39,505 nucleotides of DNA from an uncultured Lentisphaeria bacterium (GTDB lineage Bacteria; Verrucomicrobiota; Lentisphaeria; Victivallales; UBA1829). Below, one piece after another: positions 7,940-16,481 of this stretch. The notes beneath the pieces were generated by a model, which saw only the letters and a list, made by a program, of their open reading frames with translations, was not told the DNA's origin and did not search any database. Location: positions 1-39,505 of the forward strand of contig CAJKAR010000041.1 of NCBI GenBank assembly GCA_905197955.1, read 5' to 3'. The number at the start of each line of letters is the position of its first letter. The stretch's first letter is position 1. The translations under genes and the position numbers were made by a program.

Positions 7940-8947
7940 TCAGCTGAGATAATCAAGATCCAGATTCAGAGCTTTGATCTCATGGAAGCGTTCCATCGGA
8001 TAGAACTCCGTGGAGAACGAAATGTTATGCACGGGGACCTTCAATTCGATCTGAGCGATCAGTTCCCGGACCGCGGTGCGCACGAGACTTTCCTCATTGG
8101 CAAACAGGACACCTACCACCTCTTCCGGATGCTCGGACCAGGTCCACTCATTGTAAAAACCGATGATATCCGGACGATATCCGGGAATCATCCGCGCATG
8201 CTTCACAAAATGTTTCAGAGAATATTTGCCGAAAATCACAATGGATTCCGGCCGCATCCGTTCAGGAATCACATCCACATCCTCGAAATTCTGCGTATCC
8301 ACCAGTTCCCCGCGGATTCCGGCAGCTTTGCAGGCGTCTTCAAAGTTGCGGCTGTACACCTTGTTCAGCACGGCGCGTCCCGGAGGAAGCACAAAGAGAA
8401 CACTCCGGTTTCCGCGTTCCGCCAGATATCGGATCGCCTCGGGAAAGGTTTCGGTATAATCACTGAAAACGGAGGTGAAATTCAGTGTTCCGGGAAGCAG
8501 TGCAACCAGCGGAAAATGGCGATCCGCCAGAAGTTTGTAGAAATGGCCGTTTTCAGACGGCACACTGGAAGTGAAAAGAAGGCCATCCACCCGGTAACTC
8601 AGGAAATCTTTTACGCAATGATAGGTCCGTTCCGACTCCCAGCGGGAGATCTCTATCAGCAGACGATATCCCGCCCGCGCAGCCTCATCCATTGCCACTT
8701 CGGCGACAGCAGCAAAATAAAGATTTGTCAGACGTCCCGTAATCAGCCCCAGCGTTTTCGTTCTCCCCTGCCGCAGAGCCCGCGCGATATTCGACGGCTC
8801 GTATCCCAGTTCCGCAGCCGCCTTCAACACCCGTTCCGCCCGTTCCCTGGCATCGCGGCGCTTTCCCATTGTCAGCCCCGCCAGAGCTCTTGCCGCAGTT
8901 TTCTCCGGCACTCCGGCAAGTTTTGCCACATCCTGAATCGTCACCAT
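7940..8947 (-). CDS. LacI-family transcriptional regulator
   Basis: The start at 8947 opens the protein with MVTIQDVAKLAGV, the canonical LacI helix-turn-helix position, with GGGGGAG ten bases upstream. An earlier in-frame ATG at 9001 would add 18 residues without a family match. The 335-residue product has the DNA-binding domain (1-60; GVPEKTAARALAG replaces the usual VS-x-x-TVSRVLN), a hinge with PSNIARALRQGRTKTLGLI, and a periplasmic-binding-type sensor core. The effector is unknown. It is followed on the same strand by the GntR-type promoter and preceded by the acyltransferase fusion, so its target may be either neighbour or a distant sugar gene. A RALAG recognition helix rather than SRVLN suggests a non-standard operator. 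Confidence 0.85.
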   Translation of the reverse strand: MVTIQDVAKLAGVPEKTAARALAGLTMGKRRDARERAERVLKAAAELGYEPSNIARALRQGRTKTLGLITGRLTNLYFAAVAEVAMDEAARAGYRLLIEISRWESERTYHCVKDFLSYRVDGLLFTSSVPSENGHFYKLLADRHFPLVALLPGTLNFTSVFSDYTETFPEAIRYLAERGNRSVLFVLPPGRAVLNKVYSRNFEDACKAAGIRGELVDTQNFEDVDVIPERMRPESIVIFGKYSLKHFVKHARMIPGYRPDIIGFYNEWTWSEHPEEVVGVLFANEESLVRTAVRELIAQIELKVPVHNISFSTEFYPMERFHEIKALNLDLDYLS

Positions 8948-9081
8948 CGTATTCACTCCCCCGGAGTCCGCCTGTCCCTGCTGGAACAACCTTCTCCGCA
9001 ATTACAAGTCAGCCTTTCCGCAATCCGCGGACAACAATTCATTCCCAGTTTTCCCTTCCCGCACCGGAGAAATCCAACATC

Positions 9082-12000
9082 TCACGACATTTTCTTCTGT
9101 TTCCGGATCAGTTCCGGCATGATTGCATTCAGCTCCATCATATCCAGCTTGCCGCTGGCCAGGACGGGAATACGGTCCACGAGCCAGTAATTCTGCGGAC
9201 GCGGAATCCAGAGATTCGGAATGGAACGTTCGCGCAGCATTGCATTCATCTCCTCCGGAGTCATCTTCATTGCGGCGGTGTGAAGCACGACCAGCGCCTC
9301 CCCTTTGCCCGGATCCGGAATCCCCGTTACGGCGAAGATCCGATCCTCGGTGCCGGCCAGCTCATTCAGAACGCATTCCAGCATTTCATGAGGAACCATT
9401 TCCCCGGCGATTTTACTGAAACGGGAAAGCCGTCCGCTGATTGTGATATAACCATCAATATCCATCCGGGCGATATCCCCGGTGTCGTACCAGCCGTTTT
9501 CGATCACACGAGCGGTCTGAGCAGGATCCTCCAGATATCCCTGCATGACGTTCGGTCCCTTGACAAGCATGAGTCCATCGGTATCCGGAGGCAGTTCCAC
9601 ACCGGTGACGGGATCCACAATCTTAACGCAGATTCCGGGCATCGGAGCCCCGATGCTTCCGGCTTTTCCGATCACCTTTCCAAGTTCCAGAATGGAACTG
9701 CCGATGTTGATGGATACGATTGGCGAAAGCTCCGTACAGCCGTACCCTTCCACAAGAGCGATGCGGTTATCCGTGACACCGGCAAATCGTTCCGCAATGT
9801 CCCGGCGCAGTTTCTCGGCGCCGACAATCGCAAGACGAACCGATTTGAACTGCTCCGCCCGGCAGCGTTTCATATAGGCCTGCATAAAGGTCGGAGTTGC
9901 CAGAAAAATCGTCAGCCCGTACTTTTCAATCGCATTCCCTACCGTTGCCGCATCCAGAGGCGAAACCACATAAACCACCTTGCACGCGATTGCCAGAGGC
10001 ATCCAGTACCCGGTCGTGAACCCGAACGAATGAAACAGCGGCAGGTTCCCCAGGATCTTATCGCGACGGGTCCACCCCATCACACGCATGAAGGAATAAA
10101 TATCTCCATTGATGTTGCGGTGCGACAGCAACACTCCTTTTGGTTCTCCAGTGGAACCGCTCGAAAACAGAAGCACGGCCGTTCCGAACACATTCCGATG
10201 CGTGACCGGCGAAACCAGATTCATCAGTTCCTGATGCGGCAGGATCGCCGTCAGCACTGCCCAGAAGAGTTTATTCTTTTTCGGGATCCGCGCTGCGACA
10301 TCCTCCAGGAACACCATCTGCGGGACCGGTTCGCGATGGATCTTCTGAAGGAACTTCCGGCTTGTCAGGATGAGCGTGATTCCGGCCTTCCGAATGGAAC
10401 AGTCGAGCGTTTCCGCGGAGACTGTGAAGTTCAGCGGCGACGGCACCTTGTCCGCCATCAGCACCGCCGTCACGGAAAGAGACGACGCCACCGTATTCGG
10501 CAGCATCACACCGACATATTTTACGGAATCCGGCACCATTTTCCGAATCTCGCGGGAAAGCACAATCGAAGCCACCAGAAGCTGAAACGCCGTCAACGAT
10601 TTTCCATCGTAATCCTGCACCATCACCCGGAACGGATGACGGGAAGCGTGTTTCGCCAGCTGGTAATGCAGAGTCCGTTCCTCCTTGCGCGGAGTCTGTT
10701 CGGCATCCGCCCCCAGCTCGCTGACCGCCTGCCGCAGTTCAAAAGCAGACACATTCTCCCGAAGAATCGGCTTCCCGAACGAAACAAGTGCCGGATACGG
10801 GAACTCCCGGGGCAGACGGAATTTGAGCCTTCCGTAATAATAACTGAAAATACTCCCCCAGATCATTCCCAGATACACCGGCACAATCGGCACCTTCCGG
10901 TCCGGCGGAAGCATCATAGCATATCCGGCTTTGAAATCATCGATCAGTCCGTTCCTTGTGATTTTCCCCTCGGGGAACACGCAGACCGCCTCCCCCCGGC
11001 GCAGCGCTTCCTGCACGATTCCAAACATCTCCTGCATGCTTTTCAACCGGCCCTGCGCGGGCACCTCGATGAAGCCGGTCAGCTTCACAAACGGATGAAT
11101 CAGCGGATGTCTATAAAAATCCTCATGCATCAGAAAACGAATCTTGCGGGAGGTACAGGCGGTAATCAGGAATCCGTCAATAAACGAAACGTGGTTTGCC
11201 ACCAGCAGCACAGGACCGCTTTCCGGAATATTCTCTGCTCCGACAATCCGGATCTTATATAAGGAATGCGTCAGAGCAACCACCCCGAAACGCAAAGCCA
11301 GATCCGGCAGAAGGAACATCGCAAAAACCGTCACTCCGATCGTCAGAAGCGCAATGAAAAGAAACAGGTGCGATGGCGTGAACGAAGGAATATGTCCCGC
11401 AATTTCCACAACATATTCCGGCGTTCCCTCCGGCAGCTTCATGGATCCGATCTGCAGCAGAAACGCTCCGGCCGCGGAGAGCAGCACCACCGTGAAACAG
11501 ATTGCGTTCGAACACGCCAGCGCCGCTCCGCGGACAGCCGGTTTCAACGCCTGCTGCAAAAACGTGCGGAGCGGAATAACAAAAAAACCGCTGCAGATTC
11601 CGGCAAGACACAGCCACAGCAGCGCCAGCGGATGCAGCAGCACTCCATGAATCCGCAGCGCCTCCCCCGGACAATATCCAGCCAACGGCAGAAAGACCGC
11701 CAGTCCAAGAGCTCCGTAAGGCACGAGCCCCAGCTCGATTTTATTTCCGGAGAGGCGCCCGCACAGATAACATCCCAGTCCCATTCCAATCGCCGGCGAC
11801 AACTGAAGCGCGGCGATCTCCACATCTCCCCCGTACTCCTTCAACCCGTACTTGGCAAACATCACCAGGAGAGTCTGAACCGCCACGCCGATTCCGATGA
11901 AAAAAGCATCTCCCAGCGCCGCCAGCAGAATGCTTTTCCGCTCCGTCAGCGCCCGCCAGCCGAGCACAAGACTCTGCATCAGCGAAGCACTCCGCTTCTC

Positions 12001-12672
12001 TCCGGCAAATTCCTGTTCATACTCCGCCGTGGGAATGACTTTGAACGCAGACACGATTCCGAGCAAGGAAAACAGACAGAGCCAGAGTCCGGAAAAGAAA
12101 AACGCATCCGGCGCCTGAATTCCACTTTCCGTCAAAGTCCGAGAGATCATCCCGGAAAGATGCTTTAAAAGAGGCGCCGCGCCGATTCCGGTAATGGCCG
12201 CAATAAAAGAAGCCATCCCGATATCGCCGTTGGCTTTGGAAAGTTCCCGCTCGGAAAAAGTCTCCGGCAGAATCCCGTTGAAGGCCGGGCTGAAAAAAGA
12301 GGTCTGCGACGTCATCAGGAACATGACCGCCAGCAGCGGCAGCATTCCCCATGAAGAGGCGTTTCCCAGACAGAACGATCCGAGAACCATCACCCCCAGC
12401 TCCCAGATTTTTGTAAGAATCAGCACATAGCGCTTCTGGAAGACATCGCTGAGCTTTCCGGCAGGCGCCGTCAGCAGAACAAACGGCGCCACATAAAAGA
12501 TCGTGATCGTAAACATGAACGCGGCGTCCTTGAACGGATCGACACCCGATCCGATCACAGCAAGAATCGCCAGCATTTTAAATGCATTGTCATTGAATAC
12601 GCCCAGGAACTGCACCCCCAGGAGCGGACGCACCCTCTCTGAATACGGCGTGGAGGAAAGAAACGTCTGCAT
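9082..12672 (-). CDS. aas: MFS transporter / PlsC acyltransferase / acyl-ACP synthetase fusion (LplT-Aas type)
   Basis: The 1196-residue protein joins three functions. Residues 1-460 form a major-facilitator transporter with many membrane spans, like the lysophospholipid flippase LplT. Residues about 475-645 form a PlsC acyltransferase with NHVSFID (H494 and D499, the HX4D motif) and FPEGKITRNG (566-575). Residues about 665-1190 form an AMP-binding acyl-ACP/CoA synthetase with the SSGSTGEPKG loop (837-846) and YDTGDIARMD. The inferred job is recycling of lysophospholipids: import, fatty-acid activation and re-acylation at the inner membrane. Enterobacteria encode LplT and Aas separately, while fused forms occur in several other phyla. 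It begins six bases after the LysM gene stop and has no strong ribosome site, which suggests translational coupling. Confidence 0.88.
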   Translation of the reverse strand: MQTFLSSTPYSERVRPLLGVQFLGVFNDNAFKMLAILAVIGSGVDPFKDAAFMFTITIFYVAPFVLLTAPAGKLSDVFQKRYVLILTKIWELGVMVLGSFCLGNASSWGMLPLLAVMFLMTSQTSFFSPAFNGILPETFSERELSKANGDIGMASFIAAITGIGAAPLLKHLSGMISRTLTESGIQAPDAFFFSGLWLCLFSLLGIVSAFKVIPTAEYEQEFAGEKRSASLMQSLVLGWRALTERKSILLAALGDAFFIGIGVAVQTLLVMFAKYGLKEYGGDVEIAALQLSPAIGMGLGCYLCGRLSGNKIELGLVPYGALGLAVFLPLAGYCPGEALRIHGVLLHPLALLWLCLAGICSGFFVIPLRTFLQQALKPAVRGAALACSNAICFTVVLLSAAGAFLLQIGSMKLPEGTPEYVVEIAGHIPSFTPSHLFLFIALLTIGVTVFAMFLLPDLALRFGVVALTHSLYKIRIVGAENIPESGPVLLVANHVSFIDGFLITACTSRKIRFLMHEDFYRHPLIHPFVKLTGFIEVPAQGRLKSMQEMFGIVQEALRRGEAVCVFPEGKITRNGLIDDFKAGYAMMLPPDRKVPIVPVYLGMIWGSIFSYYYGRLKFRLPREFPYPALVSFGKPILRENVSAFELRQAVSELGADAEQTPRKEERTLHYQLAKHASRHPFRVMVQDYDGKSLTAFQLLVASIVLSREIRKMVPDSVKYVGVMLPNTVASSLSVTAVLMADKVPSPLNFTVSAETLDCSIRKAGITLILTSRKFLQKIHREPVPQMVFLEDVAARIPKKNKLFWAVLTAILPHQELMNLVSPVTHRNVFGTAVLLFSSGSTGEPKGVLLSHRNINGDIYSFMRVMGWTRRDKILGNLPLFHSFGFTTGYWMPLAIACKVVYVVSPLDAATVGNAIEKYGLTIFLATPTFMQAYMKRCRAEQFKSVRLAIVGAEKLRRDIAERFAGVTDNRIALVEGYGCTELSPIVSINIGSSILELGKVIGKAGSIGAPMPGICVKIVDPVTGVELPPDTDGLMLVKGPNVMQGYLEDPAQTARVIENGWYDTGDIARMDIDGYITISGRLSRFSKIAGEMVPHEMLECVLNELAGTEDRIFAVTGIPDPGKGEALVVLHTAAMKMTPEEMNAMLRERSIPNLWIPRPQNYWLVDRIPVLASGKLDMMELNAIMPELIRKQKKMS

Positions 12673-12678
12673 GAGCGT

Positions 12679-13197
12679 TTACTTGCGCGGAATTTTCAAT
12701 GACTGTCCCACACGCAGTACATCGGAACTCATATTGTTGGCTTTGCGGATGGAATCCACGGATACGCCGTATGCCTTGGAAATCGCAGTCAGAGTCGCCC
12801 CGCGCTGAACGACATAGATTTCATATTCCGTTACCGTGGAAGCCTGTTTGGCGTTTCTGGCAGAGGAATCGGCGGCGGCTTTCAGGCGATCCGCCAGTTT
12901 ACCGAGCTGTTTCTCGCGTTTCTCGGAATCGGCGGCGATCTGTTTTCGCAGATCGGCAATATCTCTGGTCAGCATCTCGTTGTTTCTGGCGATTGCTTCA
13001 AGCTGACGCTGAAGATTCTGAACGGCTCCGCCGAGTTTTGCATTTTCATCCTGAAGGCTTCGAACCTGACCGGCAAGCGTTCCGACCAGTTCCTCGTAAT
13101 ATCTTACAGCCTCCTGCGGCGTCTTGAACACGGTCTGCGCCTGCACACAGAAAAGAATAGAAAAAGCGCCGGCGGCGAGAAGAAGTTTTTGTTTCAT
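12679..13197 (-). CDS. Secreted coiled-coil protein with LysM domain
   Basis: The 172-residue protein has a signal peptide (about 1-20, LLLAAGAFSILFCVQA). A long heptad-rich coiled coil follows (about 35-115, LQDENAKLGGAVQNLQRQLEAI), and then a C-terminal LysM domain (about 127-172; YVVQRGATLTAISKAYGVS...SLKIP), which binds peptidoglycan glycan strands. It should therefore sit in the periplasm and attach to the wall through LysM, with the coiled coil mediating self-assembly or partner binding. The AAAGGAG ribosome site is strong. It directly precedes the phospholipid acyltransferase fusion, so both may serve envelope maintenance. The specific role is unknown. Confidence 0.8.
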   Translation of the reverse strand: MKQKLLLAAGAFSILFCVQAQTVFKTPQEAVRYYEELVGTLAGQVRSLQDENAKLGGAVQNLQRQLEAIARNNEMLTRDIADLRKQIAADSEKREKQLGKLADRLKAAADSSARNAKQASTVTEYEIYVVQRGATLTAISKAYGVSVDSIRKANNMSSDVLRVGQSLKIPRK

Positions 13198-13319
13198 AAT
13201 CTGAACTCCTTTATCTGAATGGTACGATTGAGTAAAAATAATCTCTTTTACAATAATTCACCTGCGGCAGAATGCAATCGGTTTCCATGAAAAAAACAGG
13301 TGAATACATTAAAAACATC

Positions 13320-13347
13320 TTGAAAATTTGGAATTCCGTGTTATTTT
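13320..13347 (+). promoter_or_regulatory. Promoter candidate of the dksA-lspA-miaA operon
   Basis: TTGAAA (13320-13325) and TATTTT (13342-13347) are separated by 16 bases. This would leave a leader of about 130 bases before the dksA-like start. The leader contains a TCCGGC...GCCGGA stem and a 34-codon ORF (13383-13487) that ends on the dksA start codon. Confidence 0.45.
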
Positions 13348-13483
13348 TAGCAGATCAGTGTTCCGGCAGTTTCGCAATTTGAATGAGCCGGACCTGTGGA
13401 AAGGATTGCAAAGGCGAAGTGGCGTTATTTTCCCCGAAAGCCGCAATCAGTTCAGGGAACGTCATTAACCAGGGAACACGAGT

Positions 13484-13918
13484 ATGAAAGACGAAAAGAA
13501 GACAAAAAAAATCCTGAAAAACAAACTGCCGAAAGCGAAAAAGCAGTTTTATTATGATCTGCTCATGAAAGCCCGTGGCGAATTCATGACCCAGGTCAAA
13601 TTCCATGCGGACGAAGCTCTGACTTCTCAGAAGGATTCCGCTGGAGAACGTGCGGGAATGGCAACTCATATGGCGGATCTCGGCAGTGATAATTCCAGAC
13701 ATGATCTTGAACTCGGACTCATGTCTTCCGAAGTGGACGTTGTCGAAATGATCGAGGAGGCGCTCCAGCGTATCCATGATGACGAATACGGAATCTGCCT
13801 CGACTGCGGCGATCTCATCGCGGAAGCCAGACTCGCGGCAAAACCGTATGCCAGATACTGCACAAAATGCAAGGAAAAACGGGAATCCATGGAGGATCCC
13901 GGCCGCAGAAGCAGATAA
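13484..13918 (+). CDS. dksA: DksA/TraR-family zinc-finger transcription factor
   Basis: The 144-residue protein has a basic N-terminus, a helical hairpin region (about 20-100) and a C-terminal C4 zinc finger (C105, C108, C126, C129; CLDCGD...CTKC). The family binds RNA polymerase through its secondary channel and adjusts promoter output, often with ppGpp. The hairpin tip reads THMADLGSDN instead of the DxxDxA tip of E. coli DksA, so ppGpp synergy cannot be assumed. AGGGA upstream gives a ribosome site. The gene is first in an apparent operon with lspA and miaA; a dksA-lspA neighbourhood is also known in chlamydiae, a related phylum. The first bases overlap the stop of a tiny leader ORF. Confidence 0.85.
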   Translation: MKDEKKTKKILKNKLPKAKKQFYYDLLMKARGEFMTQVKFHADEALTSQKDSAGERAGMATHMADLGSDNSRHDLELGLMSSEVDVVEMIEEALQRIHDDEYGICLDCGDLIAEARLAAKPYARYCTKCKEKRESMEDPGRRSR

Positions 13919-13937
13919 CTTCGCGAAAGATCTGAAA

Positions 13938-14465
13938 TTGTTTGACTTCAAAGCGATTTATCGGGATAAGACCAATCGGACAACAGCCCTCGCTGCTGCG
14001 GTGGCTGTTGTATTTTATCTCATCGATCAGCTCACGAAAGAGGCGATCGTACGGATGGTGCCTTATCACTCCGTTCAGGTTGTCATACCCGATTTCTTCA
14101 ACATTACCTACATCACCAATCCCGGAGCGGCATGGGGGATGCTGGCTGGAAAAGGATGGCTGCTGCTTCTGATTTCCATTGCGGCGCTGGCGGGAATCAT
14201 TCTCTTTTTGAAACGTCTTTCCGAGAATTATGCGGAACGGATTTATGCACTGCTTCTGATCGCTTCCGGAATTGTCGGCAACTGCACCGACCGGATCTTC
14301 CGGGGGGAAGTCGTGGATTTTCTTCAGTTTCATGTCGGAAGATTCTACTGGCCCTCCTTCAATGTGGCGGATTCCTGCATTACCTGCGGGGTGGCGGTTT
14401 TTCTGATTTCGACCGTTTTCCGACCGGAGAAGAAACGGGCAGCCGAACAGGAAAGCAAACAGTAA
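13938..14465 (+). CDS. lspA: Lipoprotein signal peptidase (signal peptidase II)
   Basis: This inner-membrane aspartyl protease removes signal peptides from prolipoproteins. Four membrane spans are visible, with the family blocks DQLTK, NPGAAWG, GNCTDRIFRGEVVDFLQF and FNVADSCI; the catalytic aspartates are the D of GNCTDR or VVDF and the D of NVADS. I place the start at the TTG at 13938, 20 bases after the dksA stop, which gives 175 residues, the normal length. ATGs at 13776 and 13848 are in frame but would overlap dksA by 71 bases or more and add a hydrophilic tail made from the dksA reading. The ribosome site is weak in every case. It is followed eight bases later by miaA. Confidence 0.9.
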   Translation: MFDFKAIYRDKTNRTTALAAAVAVVFYLIDQLTKEAIVRMVPYHSVQVVIPDFFNITYITNPGAAWGMLAGKGWLLLLISIAALAGIILFLKRLSENYAERIYALLLIASGIVGNCTDRIFRGEVVDFLQFHVGRFYWPSFNVADSCITCGVAVFLISTVFRPEKKRAAEQESKQ

Positions 14466-14472
14466 GAGCAAC

Positions 14473-15405
14473 ATGTCCCCGGACACCCCCTTCCCTGTCA
14501 TTATGGGCCCGACGGCCTCCGGAAAATCGGCGCTGGCGCTGGCGCTGGCGCGCAAAGTCGGCGGAGAGATCATTTCCGTCGATTCCATGCAGGTCTACCG
14601 CGGACTCGACATCGGCACAGCCAAACCCTCGCAGAAGGAACGGGAAGAAATACCACATCACCTGATCGATATTCTGGAAATCGGTGAACGGGCGGATCTC
14701 TTCACGTTCCGGGACAGAGCGGAAGAACTGATCGCCGACATCCGTTCCCGCGGACGCCTCCCGATCCTTGCCGGAGGAACCGGACTTTATCTCCGTGCTC
14801 TGGTCTACGGGCTCGACAACATGCCAGCCGATGAATCGCTCCGTCAGCGGCTCAATGCGGAATTCGACAACGACTCCGGATTCGAATCCCTGAAAAAAAT
14901 CATGCGGGATAAAGTTCCGGATGATTTTGAAAAATGGCACCAGCACCGGCGCCGTCTCCTCCGCGCCTATGAGGTGTTTCTGCTGACGGGACAATCGTTC
15001 ACCTCCCTTCAGAAAACCTGGAAAAGTGCCGGTCCGAGACGCGATGCCGTACAGTTTGTCCTTCAATGGGATCGGGAGGAACTGAAACGCCGGATCCGGA
15101 TACGCTGCCGGGAAATGCTTGCCGGCGGCTGGATCGAAGAAACGAAAACCCTCGCTGCCCGGGGGCTGTTTTCCGCTCCGACAGCATGGCAGGCGCTCGG
15201 CTATCCGCTGATCGGAGAATATCTGCGCGGAGAACTCGCAGAAAATGAACTGGAAGACCGCATCGTCACAGCCACATGGCAGTTTGCCCGCAGACAACTG
15301 ACCTGGTTTCGCGGACAGCACCGGGAAGCCATCCCGCTTGAAATGCCTCAGCCGATGGAACATCTGCTGGATCAGGTCGTTTCCAAGCTGGAACAATCAC
15401 ACTGA
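14473..15405 (+). CDS. miaA: tRNA dimethylallyltransferase
   Basis: The 310-residue protein has the P-loop GPTASGKSA near residues 10-18, then ISVDSMQVYRGLDIGTAKPS and HHLIDI, which are invariant blocks of MiaA. GGTGLYLRAL and the C-terminal QFARRQLTWFR also fit. The enzyme adds a dimethylallyl group to N6 of adenosine 37 in tRNAs that read UNN codons, improving reading-frame maintenance. Length and domain order are normal. It starts eight bases after lspA and closes the dksA-lspA-miaA operon; the converging activase gene ends 27 bases further on. Confidence 0.95.
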   Translation: MSPDTPFPVIMGPTASGKSALALALARKVGGEIISVDSMQVYRGLDIGTAKPSQKEREEIPHHLIDILEIGERADLFTFRDRAEELIADIRSRGRLPILAGGTGLYLRALVYGLDNMPADESLRQRLNAEFDNDSGFESLKKIMRDKVPDDFEKWHQHRRRLLRAYEVFLLTGQSFTSLQKTWKSAGPRRDAVQFVLQWDREELKRRIRIRCREMLAGGWIEETKTLAARGLFSAPTAWQALGYPLIGEYLRGELAENELEDRIVTATWQFARRQLTWFRGQHREAIPLEMPQPMEHLLDQVVSKLEQSH

Positions 15406-15432
15406 CCCATTTGCACCGACGGACAGCGCCAT

Positions 15433-16332
15433 TCAGCTTTTCTTCACACTCACCCTGGTTTTAGAGCGAATCAGCGAAAACCATGTTTCAATCGACTTTT
15501 CATCCGCAAAATCATTTTTTTCCAGTCGGCTCGCAACTCCGAGGCGTGCGCATTTGCCCACTCCGAGCGGATGATAAGGTTCCAGATTGATCTCCTGCAC
15601 ATTTTTCAGCGAATTCGCCAGCTCTGCAATTGCCAGCAAATGCGCCTCATCATCGTTCACACCGGGAACCAGGGGACAACGCAGAATCGTTTTTCCTCCG
15701 GCGGCATCCAGTTTCCGCAGATTCTCCAGAATCTGTTCATTGGTCACGCCGGTAAACTGACGATGTTTTTCCGGGTCGGTCGCCTTGATATCATAAAGAA
15801 AGAGATCCATCCAGGGAAGAATCCGCTCATACTGTTCCCATGGAGCGTAGCCGCAGGTTTCAATGCAGAGATGCAGTCCGGCCCGCTTTGCTTTGGGCAG
15901 AAGCTCGCAGAGAAATTCGAAATGCACCATCGGTTCTCCACCGGAAAGAGTCATGCCGCCGCCGGAATTCTCATAAAAAAGTTTATCTTTCAGCACCTCG
16001 GCCAGGACTTCATCAGAGGTCATCTCGCGGCCGACAAGCTCCAAAGCGCCCGCATAGCACTTTTCCGTACATTTGCCGCATCGGATGCAGTCAGTCCGAT
16101 CAAAGCGGTGCGTCTCTCCGGCAATATGGCAATGATTCGGGCAGACTCGGAAGCACCAGCCGCAGCCGATACATTTTTCCGGAGAGAAAAAAATCTCCTT
16201 CCCTCGTCTCTGCGACTCCGGATTATGGCACCAGATGCAGCGAAGTGGACAGCCCTTCAAAAATACGGCAGTCCGAATTCCCGGCCCGTCATGAACAGCA
16301 AACTTTTCAATATCGAAAACCGTCGCGGTCAT
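15433..16332 (-). CDS. Glycyl-radical-enzyme activase (radical SAM)
   Basis: The 299-residue protein has the radical-SAM triad CPLRCIWC (C28, C32, C35) after the HDGPGIRT signature of the PflA family. Two extra ferredoxin-type 4Fe-4S motifs follow (C54, C57, C60, C64 and C82, C85, C88, C92), as in activases of non-PFL glycyl-radical enzymes. It cleaves S-adenosylmethionine to abstract hydrogen from the active glycine of its partner, here almost certainly the enzyme encoded upstream. GGEPMVHFEF is the SAM-binding GGE block. The start has AAGGAG upstream. The 149-base gap after the partner holds two CATCGGGAAA direct repeats (16444-16453, 16457-16466) and a weak ATCCG/CGGAT stem followed by a T7 run, which might lower activase expression. 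Confidence 0.92.
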   Translation of the reverse strand: MTATVFDIEKFAVHDGPGIRTAVFLKGCPLRCIWCHNPESQRRGKEIFFSPEKCIGCGWCFRVCPNHCHIAGETHRFDRTDCIRCGKCTEKCYAGALELVGREMTSDEVLAEVLKDKLFYENSGGGMTLSGGEPMVHFEFLCELLPKAKRAGLHLCIETCGYAPWEQYERILPWMDLFLYDIKATDPEKHRQFTGVTNEQILENLRKLDAAGGKTILRCPLVPGVNDDEAHLLAIAELANSLKNVQEINLEPYHPLGVGKCARLGVASRLEKNDFADEKSIETWFSLIRSKTRVSVKKS

Positions 16333-16481
16333 TGCAAAACTCCTTCCCGGAAAACAGGTTCTGGAAATATATTCCTAAGGACATGGAATTTCAACAAAAA
16401 AAGATCCGGGAAACATTCAGAATCGGATTTTTTCGGCACAAACCATCGGGAAAGCGCATCGGGAAATCATCGGAGGGGCTC

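Noticed and set aside
8869..11262. Very long open frame on the plus strand (797 codons)
   Set aside because: It lies antisense to the LacI and acyltransferase-fusion genes, whose motifs are unmistakable. Its translation is rich in His, Arg and Pro with no domain, as expected from the complement of a high-G+C gene.
13355..13951. Minus-strand frame of 198 codons across the dksA-like gene
   Set aside because: The dksA reading has the complete C4 zinc finger and a ribosome site, while the minus frame has no motif.
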